64,000 nucleotides of DNA from Phormidium tenue FACHB-1050 (GTDB lineage: Bacteria > Cyanobacteriota > Cyanobacteriia > Pseudanabaenales > Pseudanabaenaceae): positions 27,421-91,420 of the forward strand of contig NZ_JACJQY010000020.1 in NCBI RefSeq assembly GCF_014696925.1. Reading direction: 5' to 3'. Numbering within the stretch: the first letter of the stretch is position 1; each line of letters starts with the position of its first letter. The position numbers and the translations under genes are program-made. The notes under the pieces were generated by a model, which ran no database searches, had not been told where the DNA came from, and worked only from the letters and a program-made list of their open reading frames with translations. This document shows, in pieces, positions 52,655 through 60,410 of this stretch.

Positions 52655-52954
52655 ATGAGCAAATCACCATTAGACGCTTTCTTTATTGGTAGAGCAACGG
52701 CTGAGGCTGTAATTGATCGCATTGAAGAAACGGTAACTGAGGCTCTTAGTGCCTTAGGCAAATTTGATGCCGAACAACGGGAACAGATTCGTATTTTCGT
52801 CGAAACCGTCTTGGAAAAAGCCGAACAACAAAAGGGAACTGTTACCACTGATGATAGTGATATCGATCCTGATGAGTTGCAAGAAACTATTGATAACCTC
52901 CGCGCCGAAATTGCTCAACTAAAATCTGAATTGCAGCAATATCGGAATCAATAA
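52655..52954 (+). CDS. DUF6825 family protein
   Basis: A 99-residue protein conserved in cyanobacteria and plastids: SPLDAFFIGRATAEAVIDRI, TEALSALGKFDAEQREQIRIF and VLEKAEQQKG, then an acidic linker and a short coiled coil (ELQETIDNLRAEIAQLKSEL). No membrane segment. Function unknown; plant relatives are linked to thylakoids. The family name is from memory of the FFxGRAxAE and GKFDAEQREQ motifs. Confidence 0.8.
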   Translation: MSKSPLDAFFIGRATAEAVIDRIEETVTEALSALGKFDAEQREQIRIFVETVLEKAEQQKGTVTTDDSDIDPDELQETIDNLRAEIAQLKSELQQYRNQ

Positions 52955-52984
52955 AAAAAGGAGCGCGTTGCGCTCCTTTTTTTA
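52952..52984. terminator. Terminator of the DUF6825 gene
   Basis: AAAAAAAGGAGCGCG-TT-GCGCTCCTTTTTTT directly after the stop. Confidence 0.9.
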
Positions 52985-52987
52985 TGA

Positions 52988-53017
52988 TAAAAGCCTTGCA
53001 TTGCAAGGCTTTTATTT
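52988..53017 (-). terminator. Terminator of the nucleoside transporter gene
   Basis: ATAAAAGCCTTGC-AT-TGCAAGGCTTTTAT directly before the minus-strand stop at 53019; back to back with the previous hairpin. Confidence 0.85.
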
Positions 53018-53018
53018 T

Positions 53019-54623
53019 TTAACGTGTTGTCGGCAAAGTAGGTGATGCTTTCGGTGAAACGCTAGGCACAGGACTTGTACTATTAGGCGACACACTTGGT
53101 AAAGGACTAGGTGACGCTTTAGGAGTAGCACTTGGTGAAGCTGTCGTTTGAGGCTGAACTTGTGCTGGCTCAGCTTTTTTCTTCTCGCCTAAAATGCTAG
53201 GACTGCCATCGTCAAACACACCCGCAATACAAGAAATCATCAAGGTCGCTAAAGTACCCACAAATAAAGCCTTCCAACCCAGATCAGAAATATCACGGCG
53301 ACGCGATGGAATCAAAGCAATTGTGCCACCCACGAAAATTCCTACAGAGGCTAAATGGGCAAAGCCTGATAATGCATAGCTAACAATAATCACGGTGCGA
53401 TCGCTGATCGTACCAGCTTGAGCAGCCTGAGCCAAAGCTTGATAAGGTGGGATCGCTGTTTCTAGTAGTCGCCGACCAATGATCACTGAAGCTGGCCAAG
53501 AATCCTCTAATGATACTCCTGTCAGCAAAGTCAAAGGATAAAATAATGCTCCTTGAATATTAGGGAGATTAACCACTTTAAAAATATCGTTAATAGTTGC
53601 TAGCCAAGCAAAAATTTGATTAACCAGATCCACTAAACCCACAATTAAAATCAAAATTGCAGCGATCGAAGCAGCCATCTTCAAGCCATCCAAAGCGCCA
53701 ATAATTGTGGCATCCATGGGACTCATCCGCTTCATTGCTTCGCCACCGGCATTTTCTAGTTCACCCTCTTCATCAGATTTTGAGGATTTATCCTCCTTGG
53801 GGATACCACCCATTGTTAGCGGTTCACCTGTTTCAGGCACAAGGATTTTTGACAACACAAAACAAGCGGGAATCGCAATAATCGAAGCTGAAACTAAGTG
53901 TCCAAGAATATTTGGAAAAACTGGTCGTAAAAAGCTCACATAAATCGCCAAGGTCGAAGAAGCCGCTGTCCCAAAGCAACAAGCCAAGATTGCACATAAT
54001 TCACTGCGAGTCATCTTAGGCAAATAAGGCTTGACCACGATCGCTGCCTCAATACCTACAAAAATATTGGCGGCTCCACTCAGAGCCTCAGCACCGCTCA
54101 AACGCATTGTCCAGAAAAAGAGCTTAGCAAAAACCTCCACGACCTTTTGAATGATCCCCAAATTTTCCAGTAGCGCCATGAAGCCTGAGAAGAAAACTAC
54201 CGCAGGCAAGGCTCGAAAAGCAAATACATAAGCCAAACGGTTCGTTGTGCAATAATTTGCAGCCGAGTTTGCCACACTGGTCAGATCATCTAATAAAACC
54301 TGCCCAGGGGGACAAGTACCATTGGGGCTTAGTGGCAATAATGCATAAGGCTCTTGTCCTGTAGGTGGGACAAGCAAACGTCCAAATACAAATCTTGCGC
54401 CAGTATCCGCCGATGCAAAGATGCCATCTAGCAGACCGCTAAACCACCGTAACCCTTCTCTAGTTTGGGGCTGCTGAAAAACTAAATAGCCAAGTACTAA
54501 CTGCAAGCCAATTCCCCAGATAATGACGCGCCAAGGAATGACTCGACGATCTTCCGAAAAGATCCAAGCTATAAAGCACAAGCCAAAAATGCCAAAGAAA
54601 GAAACAAAATTCAGGTAGGTCAT
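53019..54623 (-). CDS. Concentrative nucleoside transporter (CNT/NupC family)
   Basis: A 534-residue integral membrane symporter importing nucleosides with Na+ or H+. The N-terminal three helices are followed by the CNT core: FVFAFRALPAVVFFSGFMALLENLGI, SGAEALSGAANIFVGIEAAI, LPKMTRSELCAILACCFGTAASS, and TGVSLEDSWPASVIIGRRLLETAIPPY. SYALSGFAHLASVGIFVGGTIALIPSRR closes the core. A charged loop (EDKSSKSDEEGELENAGGEA) lies mid-protein. The last 60 or so residues are a Pro/Ser/Thr low-complexity tail (SPSATPKASPSPLPSVSP), unusual for the family and perhaps periplasmic. Stands alone. Confidence 0.9.
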   Translation of the reverse strand: MTYLNFVSFFGIFGLCFIAWIFSEDRRVIPWRVIIWGIGLQLVLGYLVFQQPQTREGLRWFSGLLDGIFASADTGARFVFGRLLVPPTGQEPYALLPLSPNGTCPPGQVLLDDLTSVANSAANYCTTNRLAYVFAFRALPAVVFFSGFMALLENLGIIQKVVEVFAKLFFWTMRLSGAEALSGAANIFVGIEAAIVVKPYLPKMTRSELCAILACCFGTAASSTLAIYVSFLRPVFPNILGHLVSASIIAIPACFVLSKILVPETGEPLTMGGIPKEDKSSKSDEEGELENAGGEAMKRMSPMDATIIGALDGLKMAASIAAILILIVGLVDLVNQIFAWLATINDIFKVVNLPNIQGALFYPLTLLTGVSLEDSWPASVIIGRRLLETAIPPYQALAQAAQAGTISDRTVIIVSYALSGFAHLASVGIFVGGTIALIPSRRRDISDLGWKALFVGTLATLMISCIAGVFDDGSPSILGEKKKAEPAQVQPQTTASPSATPKASPSPLPSVSPNSTSPVPSVSPKASPTLPTTR

Positions 54624-54802
54624 GGGCGTTTGAGGGTGAGATTAGTCAACATAGAGATCCAAGAAAGTCCAAATCCAGAACAGCAATCCCAAAGCAAATT
54701 CAAAAATCAATTAAAAAGTAAATTGGTTTTATAGTTGCAAAATCTAATCAAAATGTTACGATGATAAATGCTTTAAACCATGTCATTTCGCTAAAGGAAT
54801 AA

Positions 54803-55099
<297 letters not shown>

Positions 55100-55191
55100 T
55101 AGTAATTAACCAATGATAAATTAGCGTTTTCCGAGCATTAGCAACTAAAAGTGTTTAAGTAGCTCATGGCACTGGGGGCTTAAATCATCTT

Positions 55192-55200
55192 TGCTATAAT
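55192..55200 (+). promoter_or_regulatory. Extended -10 promoter element
   Basis: TGCTATAAT, a TGn-extended perfect -10, about 180 bp before the DUF7219 start. No good -35 box is seen, consistent with the extended -10. Confidence 0.6.
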
Positions 55201-55206
55201 TTAATT

Positions 55207-55378
55207 CGGATAACGATTCAGGATTAGTCACTTTGGGCTTGCGGTCTTATAACGTTTTGTTGGCGACCCGAAATAATCGGGCAGGTTGCAGAATAATCGC
55301 TTTTCCCTACAGTTTTCTACGTCTGCGATCATGAGGTCTTCTCAACCTGTCCAGCCTATACCCTTTGGCTAAATCTAG
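55207..55378 (+). promoter_or_regulatory. Long, probably structured 5' leader of the DUF7219 gene
   Basis: About 170 bases without an ORF. They contain CCCGAAATAATCGGG as a hairpin, and GGCAGGTTG (about 55281) able to pair with CAACCTGTCC (about 55344), which would enclose the middle of the leader. It could be a regulatory leader or a small RNA; no family recognised. Confidence 0.35.
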
Positions 55379-55612
55379 ATGTCTAACCTTGATAAAGAGA
55401 GCTTCTTGAACCCTATCTCTAATTTTAGAGGTGAGTTCACTCCGCAAAATTTAGCCTTTGATGCTAATCTGCAAGAGTTTACTAATCGTATTTCGATTAT
55501 TTGTGCTTTAGAAACTGGGGGTAAGATTTCGCCTAATGAAGCTTATCTACAGATCAAAGAACTTTGGAAAAAGTTAGATGCATCCAGACAAAATCTTTTA
55601 GGCGACGACTAA
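55379..55612 (+). CDS. DUF7219 family small protein
   Basis: A 77-residue cyanobacterial protein: FLNPISNFRGEFTPQNLAFD, ANLQEFTNRISIICALETGG KISPNEAYLQIKELWKKLDASR. Soluble, mostly helical. Function unknown. The FxGxFTPxNLxFxANLQEF and ETGGKISPxEAYxxIKxLWKxL patterns match the family as I remember it. It has a long leader and an extended -10 promoter. Confidence 0.78.
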   Translation: MSNLDKESFLNPISNFRGEFTPQNLAFDANLQEFTNRISIICALETGGKISPNEAYLQIKELWKKLDASRQNLLGDD

Positions 55613-55942
55613 TTTATCTTGAAATGCTATATCAGAGTAGATCATCAACTCTTTTACACCCATACCATAGACATAAATCCACTAAAAGATTGTTTACAAT
55701 CTTTAACATAGGTTTATACTAGAAACAATTAACTTCATTTTGCTGATTTCTCCCATTGCATGACTATCCAAAGCAATCTAATCTTTGGAAGCTGAGGTTT
55801 TCATAGAAAAGCTCTTTTTAAACCGCTTAAAATTTAGGGCAGAGATGTCCTTCGGCTTTGTTAGTGATTGTTTATCCCGTGCGATTGGCAGAATAGGCGA
55901 ACTGTTCGTAGAACAAATTTGCTGCAAATCTTAGGATCATCC
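55613..55942 (+). promoter_or_regulatory. Long 5' leader of the RNA helicase gene
   Basis: About 330 bases with no supported gene. TATACT near 55717-55722 could be the -10 box. The following 200-nt leader has short pairable strings (AGCAATCTAATC/ TTTGGAAGCTGAGG) and ends near GGATCATCCATG. Cold-induced helicase genes of this type commonly have long leaders; here that is inference. Confidence 0.4.
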
Positions 55943-57475
55943 ATGCCCTCATCTTTTCTTTCTCTCGGTATTTCTGAAGCACGAGTTGCTAAGCTTGAAG
56001 CGATTGGCTTTACAGAGCCTACAGCTATTCAAGAACAAGCAATTCCTCAACTGCTCGCAGGAGCAGATGTACTTGGTCAAGCTCAAACTGGTACTGGTAA
56101 AACAGCAGCCTTTGCTCTGCCAATTTTAGAGCGCTTAGACTTGACCAACGACTCATTACAGGCGTTGATTTTAACTCCAACTCGTGAATTGGCTATTCAA
56201 GTTGGACAAGCGCTACGTAGCTTTAATACCAAACCTGGTGCAAAGATTCTCACCGTATATGGTGGATCTGACATCAGTCGCCAAATGGTTCAATTGGAAC
56301 GTGGTGTCCATGTAGTCGTTGGTACTCCTGGTCGTGTCATCGATTTGATGGAACGTGGGAAGCTAAAATTAGAGCACCTTGCTTGGTTTGTTTTGGATGA
56401 AGCAGACGAAATGCTCAACATGGGCTTCATTCAAGATGTTGAAAGGATTTTGGTAACCACTCCTTCTACTAAACAAAGTACTTTCTTCTCGGCAACTATG
56501 CCTCCTGCGGTAAAGCGCTTGGTAAAGAACTTCTTGAAGTCTCCTGTAACTGTCAAGGTGGAGACTCAAGATTCTACACCTACTCGTATTGATCAACAGA
56601 TTTATCTGGTTCCTTATCATTTGACTAAGGAAGAGGCTTTGCTGCCTGTTCTAGAATACGAAGCTCCAACTTCAGCCATTATCTTTGTACGGACTAAGGA
56701 TTCGGCAAGCCGCCTGACTGAGATTCTGCAATCTTCTGGTCACAGTGTTGATGAGTATCACGGTAACCTCTCTCAGTCTCAGCGCGAAAATCTATTGCGT
56801 CGCTTCCGTAACCAACAAGTACGTTGGGTTGTCGCAACTGACATTGCAGCGCGTGGTTTGGATATTGATGGTTTGACCCATGTGTTTAACCTTGATATTC
56901 CTGACGATCCTGAGCGCTATGTTCACCGTATTGGACGCACTGGACGCGCTGGCAAAAAGGGAACTGCGATTACTCTGATTTCTGGAAAAGAGCGCTACAA
57001 GTTGCGTCAATTGGAACAGCAAGTGGGAATGCCTTTGCCTCCTCAGCCATTGCCTAATGTTGCTCAAATTCAAGAGCGTCGCATCGGTCGCTTCACTGAG
57101 CAAATTCTAGAGGCTCTGTCTGGCGAGCGTTTGGCTTCGTTTTTACCTTTAGTATCGCAATTGGTTGAGGATTATGATCCTCAAGCGATCGCTGCCGCAG
57201 CTTTACAACTTGCCTATACTCAACTGCAATCGGATAAAGCAGAACAAGCTGCATTGCAAGTTTTGGCTAAGCAACCTCACAGTCCTTCTGGTGGACGCGA
57301 TCGCGATGGCGGTGGTTACAACAGTGGTAGACCAATCAAGCGTGGTCAAAGTGGTTATCGTGGCGATGGCGGCGGTGGTCGTTCAGGTGGCGGTGGTCGT
57401 GAAGGTGGATATGACTCTCGTCGTCCTACCCGTTCTGGTGATCGCGATCGTTCTTCGGCTCCAGTTAAGTACTAG
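55943..57475 (+). CDS. DEAD-box RNA helicase, CrhR-like
   Basis: A 510-residue ATP-dependent RNA helicase. Motifs in order: Q (FLSLGISEARV...FTEPTAIQEQAIP), I AQTGTGKTAAF, Ia PTRELAIQ, Ib TPGRVIDL, II DEADEML, III SATMP, IV AIIFVRTK, V ATDIAARGLDI, VI HRIGRTGRAGK. The C-terminus is a Gly/Arg/Asp-rich tail (GGGGRSGGGGREGGY), usual for RNA binding. This layout matches CrhR/CsdA-like cold- and redox-responsive helicases of cyanobacteria. The ATG at 55943 is preferred; the frame extends to 55868, but those 25 residues lie in the leader. A terminator follows. Confidence 0.93.
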   Translation: MPSSFLSLGISEARVAKLEAIGFTEPTAIQEQAIPQLLAGADVLGQAQTGTGKTAAFALPILERLDLTNDSLQALILTPTRELAIQVGQALRSFNTKPGAKILTVYGGSDISRQMVQLERGVHVVVGTPGRVIDLMERGKLKLEHLAWFVLDEADEMLNMGFIQDVERILVTTPSTKQSTFFSATMPPAVKRLVKNFLKSPVTVKVETQDSTPTRIDQQIYLVPYHLTKEEALLPVLEYEAPTSAIIFVRTKDSASRLTEILQSSGHSVDEYHGNLSQSQRENLLRRFRNQQVRWVVATDIAARGLDIDGLTHVFNLDIPDDPERYVHRIGRTGRAGKKGTAITLISGKERYKLRQLEQQVGMPLPPQPLPNVAQIQERRIGRFTEQILEALSGERLASFLPLVSQLVEDYDPQAIAAAALQLAYTQLQSDKAEQAALQVLAKQPHSPSGGRDRDGGGYNSGRPIKRGQSGYRGDGGGGRSGGGGREGGYDSRRPTRSGDRDRSSAPVKY

Positions 57476-57482
57476 AACTAAG

Positions 57483-57512
57483 TCAGAGGAGTTGCTTCTC
57501 AACTCCTCTGAT
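57483..57512 (+). terminator. Terminator after the helicase gene
   Basis: CAGAGGAGTTG-CTT-CTCAACTCCTCTG; the T tract is weak. Confidence 0.6.
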
Positions 57513-57670
57513 TGGGAACTAATTCACCCGATCGCTTGATATCTCTACTCTAGAGATTAAGAGATAATCTTAAATAAGTAATCGCAGCCCAAGTCATTGA
57601 TAGGGATATCCATAAAGTGGAATTCTCTTAAGTGACTTGGGCTCCATATTTTAATGGTCATATTCAGATC

Positions 57671-58933
57671 ATGCAGTCTTTAACTACTTTTTCTAATCTT
57701 GATACGAACCTTCGCAAAAATCTGACTGCGATTTTTTTGGCTGGTCTATTTTTCTGGTCGAGCATGGCTTCCCAGTTGCCTACCTTGCCGCTCTACATTC
57801 GCACCTTAACGCAGTCCTTTGACGAAATTGGGATCATTATGGGTTCCTTTGCGATCGGATTGCTCGTTTGTCGTTCCTATCTGGGGAGACTTGCTGATCG
57901 TAAAGGTAGACGCTACACCATGAGAATTGGGTTGATTGTAGCGGCTATAGTTCCCTTATGTTATGCATTATTACCATCTATCCCTTTATTAATGTTCTTT
58001 CGCGCAGTGCATGGGATCAGCATTGCCGCTTTTGCCGCTAGCTATAGTGCTTTAGTTTCTGACCTTGCGCCCATTGAGAAACGGGGTGAAGTGATTGGCT
58101 ACATGAGCTTAGTCAATCCTTTAGGATTGGCTTTGGGCCCTGCGATTGGAGGATTGATGTATGAAGCTTGGGGATACCAACCTCTGTTTGTCTCAGCCTC
58201 TTTGTTAGCATTGGCTGGGCTGTTGCTGACAACTCAAATTGAAACGGAAGGAAATATTGGCGATCGCCAAGTTTCCTCAACAACTAGTGCAAAAGTAGGA
58301 TTTTGGAAGACATTCCTTAATCCTCGAGTCAGAGTTCCTTCTACGGTTTTATTGCTAGTGGGACTCGCCTTTGGAACGCTTAGTTCTTTTATGCCAATTT
58401 TGATGCAGCAAAAACATATCGCGTTGAATGCGGGCTTGTTCTACATGGCGGCAGCATTATCTGGTTTTATTATTCGTTTCCCTGTGGCGAGACTTAGTGA
58501 TGAATGGGGGCGTGGCATTTTCATTTCGATTGGTATCTTCTTTTATGGCTTGTCGATGGCTATTATCTATTTCGCCGATCATGACTATGCATTTTTATTG
58601 TCGGGAATTGCCGAAGGGCTTGGCTCTGGCATTGTGATTCCTTCGGTGGTAGCTTTGCTCGCCGATCGCACGGTTCCACAGGAGCGCGGCTATGTATTTG
58701 GAATGACATGGATCGGTTTTGATGTGGGGATCGCCTTGGCGGGTCCAATTATGGGCAAGATGATTGGGTTAGTGGGCCTCACCAATATCTTTGCGATCGC
58801 GACAGGTTTGTGTGTGATAGGAATGGTTGTTTTTGCTACGCAGTCTAATAAAACGGTGTCTGAGTCCTTTAAATTTGCGATCGGTAAAACGAGCGATCGT
58901 TATGCGGTCAAATCCATAGCCATTCATGTTTAA
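57671..58933 (+). CDS. Major facilitator superfamily transporter
   Basis: A 420-residue MFS protein with 12 predicted helices. The N-half signature GRLADRKGRRYTMRIG (motif A, G-x3-D-R-x-G-R-R) follows helix 2, and the C-half repeat is RLSDEWGRGIFISIG. FRAVHGISIAAFAASYSALVSDL and GYMSLVNPLGLALGPAIGG (motif C-like GPAIGG) suggest a drug/H+ antiporter-like exporter. ATG at 57671 (MQSLTTFSNLDTN) is chosen over an upstream start at 57632. Substrate unknown. A family C element begins at its stop. Confidence 0.9.
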   Translation: MQSLTTFSNLDTNLRKNLTAIFLAGLFFWSSMASQLPTLPLYIRTLTQSFDEIGIIMGSFAIGLLVCRSYLGRLADRKGRRYTMRIGLIVAAIVPLCYALLPSIPLLMFFRAVHGISIAAFAASYSALVSDLAPIEKRGEVIGYMSLVNPLGLALGPAIGGLMYEAWGYQPLFVSASLLALAGLLLTTQIETEGNIGDRQVSSTTSAKVGFWKTFLNPRVRVPSTVLLLVGLAFGTLSSFMPILMQQKHIALNAGLFYMAAALSGFIIRFPVARLSDEWGRGIFISIGIFFYGLSMAIIYFADHDYAFLLSGIAEGLGSGIVIPSVVALLADRTVPQERGYVFGMTWIGFDVGIALAGPIMGKMIGLVGLTNIFAIATGLCVIGMVVFATQSNKTVSESFKFAIGKTSDRYAVKSIAIHV

Positions 58934-59036
58934 TACCAAATTAAGAAATGGCTCCGCCATATCTTAATTTAAAAAACCTTACTGGGCTTGGTTTTTGATT
59001 CACAAAAGTGTTGTCACACTTTTGTGAATTGGGATA
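58934..59036. mobile_element. Family C palindromic element adjoining the MFS stop codon
   Basis: Starts TACCAAATTAAGAAATGGC-TCC-GCCATATCTTAATTT, then CCTTACTGGGCTTGGTTTTTG, then TTCACAAAAGTGTTGTCACACTTTTGTGAATTGGGATA. The layout is the same as 2936-3036; the flanks do not show an exact TTA repeat. Confidence 0.8.
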
Positions 59037-59044
59037 ATTACAGC

Positions 59045-59099
59045 AAAACCAAAAAGAATGATTGCGACGCAAAGCGTCGCAATCATTCTTTTTGGTTTT
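59045..59099. repeat. Palindrome
   Basis: AAAACCAAAAAGAATGATTGCGACGC-AAA-GCGTCGCAATCATTCTTTTTGGTTTT, a 26-bp perfect stem. The outer part (AAAACCAAAAAGA) matches A-type stems at 60012. Confidence 0.8.
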
Positions 59100-59129
59100 A
59101 AGATACTGCGAAACACGCTACATCTTATG

Positions 59130-59246
59130 TATAGATACCGTCGATTGTGTTAGGACAAAATCAAAACCCAAGAAGAGAATGGCGGCGCTTCGCGCCGCCA
59201 TTCTCTTCTTGGGTTTTATGTCCTCATACACTTGGCGACAGCTATA
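59130..59246. repeat. Dispersed hairpin element, hybrid B-like copy
   Basis: Ends TATAGATACCGTCGATTGTGTTAGGAC and GGCGACAGCTATATA. The stem reads CCCAAGAAGAGAATGGCGGC with GCGCTTCGCGC, different from A and B but perfectly paired. Confidence 0.8.
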
Positions 59247-59255
59247 TAGATAACT

Positions 59256-59816
59256 CTAGTTAGACATTGATGGAGAGCTAGGCTCAGGAGTTGTAGCCGT
59301 ATCAATTTTGCTTTCGGTTGAGGAAGTAACCGCTCTCGGTTGATAAAGTGACATAGAGCCTACAATCGGAATCGCAGAGGGACAACTATCGGTCTTATAC
59401 CAAACGCGCTTACCTGAAGTTAAACCCTCACTAGCAGGACTTTGTAGCGTAGTGCAATTTCTTTCTGTTTCATGAATTGAAAATGCACCCATGTTTGAGA
59501 GTAAGCCTTGACTGACCACATCAATATAGCGATCGCGATAGATTCCTTGAACAATATTGCGATTGTAGAGACTGGCTGAAGTACCGACTTTGAGCGCGTA
59601 TTTGTCAATCATCCAGTTAGGAACGAAGTAATTGTTAGATTCGCCCGCACTGTTTTTGAAGGTAACAATATTACCAGAAATCTTTTCGATGACTTGAGAA
59701 GTAGTGCTGTCGAGGTACTCACCCATAGGTTGCGCCTTGACTGCTGTGACTGATGTTGTGGAAGCGATCGCGATCGAAATCGCACTGAAAAAGCAACTGA
59801 GAATAATTTTCTGCAT
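59256..59816 (-). CDS. Secreted hypothetical protein, 186 aa
   Basis: I do not recognise the family. A signal peptide (IILSCFFSAISIAIASTTSVTAVKA) precedes a probable beta-rich domain (ISGNIVTFKNSAGESNNYFV, PNWMIDKYALKVGTSASLYN, RDRYIDVVSQG). Two Cys (NCTTLQ and SCPSAI) may form a disulfide. The tail is Ser/Thr/Pro-rich. Periplasm or outer surface expected. A cluster of repeats lies on both sides. Confidence 0.72.
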   Translation of the reverse strand: MQKIILSCFFSAISIAIASTTSVTAVKAQPMGEYLDSTTSQVIEKISGNIVTFKNSAGESNNYFVPNWMIDKYALKVGTSASLYNRNIVQGIYRDRYIDVVSQGLLSNMGAFSIHETERNCTTLQSPASEGLTSGKRVWYKTDSCPSAIPIVGSMSLYQPRAVTSSTESKIDTATTPEPSSPSMSN

Positions 59817-59979
59817 AGTTTTGAATCTCTAAAGATACTGTTTTGTTTTTTGGTGTCTACTCCTTTAACGATGGCAAGACTCGGTTTAAACTCCTGCATG
59901 AATTGATTGACTACTGCACAAAACTTATCCTCTTAAATTAAGGAGCAGTGTTTCACGCTGTCCCTTAATTATTCGGCAC

Positions 59980-60095
59980 TATAGCAACGCAAGAGATAGA
60001 TAGGACAAATCAAAACCAAAAAGATGAGTGGCGGCGCGAAGCGCCGCCACTCATCTTTTTGGTTTTATGTCCTAAGCAAAACTTACATTGCTATA
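59980..60095. repeat. Dispersed hairpin element, subfamily A, copy 7
   Basis: TATAGCAACGCAAGAGATAG and AAAACTTACATTGCTATA ends. The stem is AAAACCAAAAAGATGAGTGG, with CCAAAAA in place of CCCAAAA mirrored in the right arm (TTTTTGG). Confidence 0.9.
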
Positions 60096-60140
60096 AGACT
60101 AATTCACAAAAGTATCGTTATATTTTGGGGATTTAAAAAC

Positions 60141-60243
60141 TATAGCAACGTAAGAGATAGCTCGGACAAAAATCAAAACTCAAAAGATGAGTGGCGGCGC
60201 GAAGCGCTGCCACTCTTTGGTAAGCAAAACTTACATTGCTATA
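60141..60243. repeat. Dispersed hairpin element, subfamily A, copy 8 (degenerate)
   Basis: TATAGCAACGTAAGAGATAG left end and normal right end, but the right arm of the stem is deleted after CTGCCACTC, so the hairpin is broken. A half-copy of a family C hairpin (AAAATGGCGTAGCCATT) follows at 60264-60300. The rest of 59817-60410 holds no gene. Confidence 0.8.
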
Positions 60244-60410
60244 AACCCCGTAAAGGTTGTAAGCACATAAAATGGCGTAGCCATTCTGTGTGCTGCTATA
60301 GGGCGATCGCTATATCATATTTATATTGAATTATGGGTATGTTTTTAGAGCATGTCGTTACGAAAACATCACGATACGGGACTAATACTCAATAACTTAG
60401 AGAGGATTTT

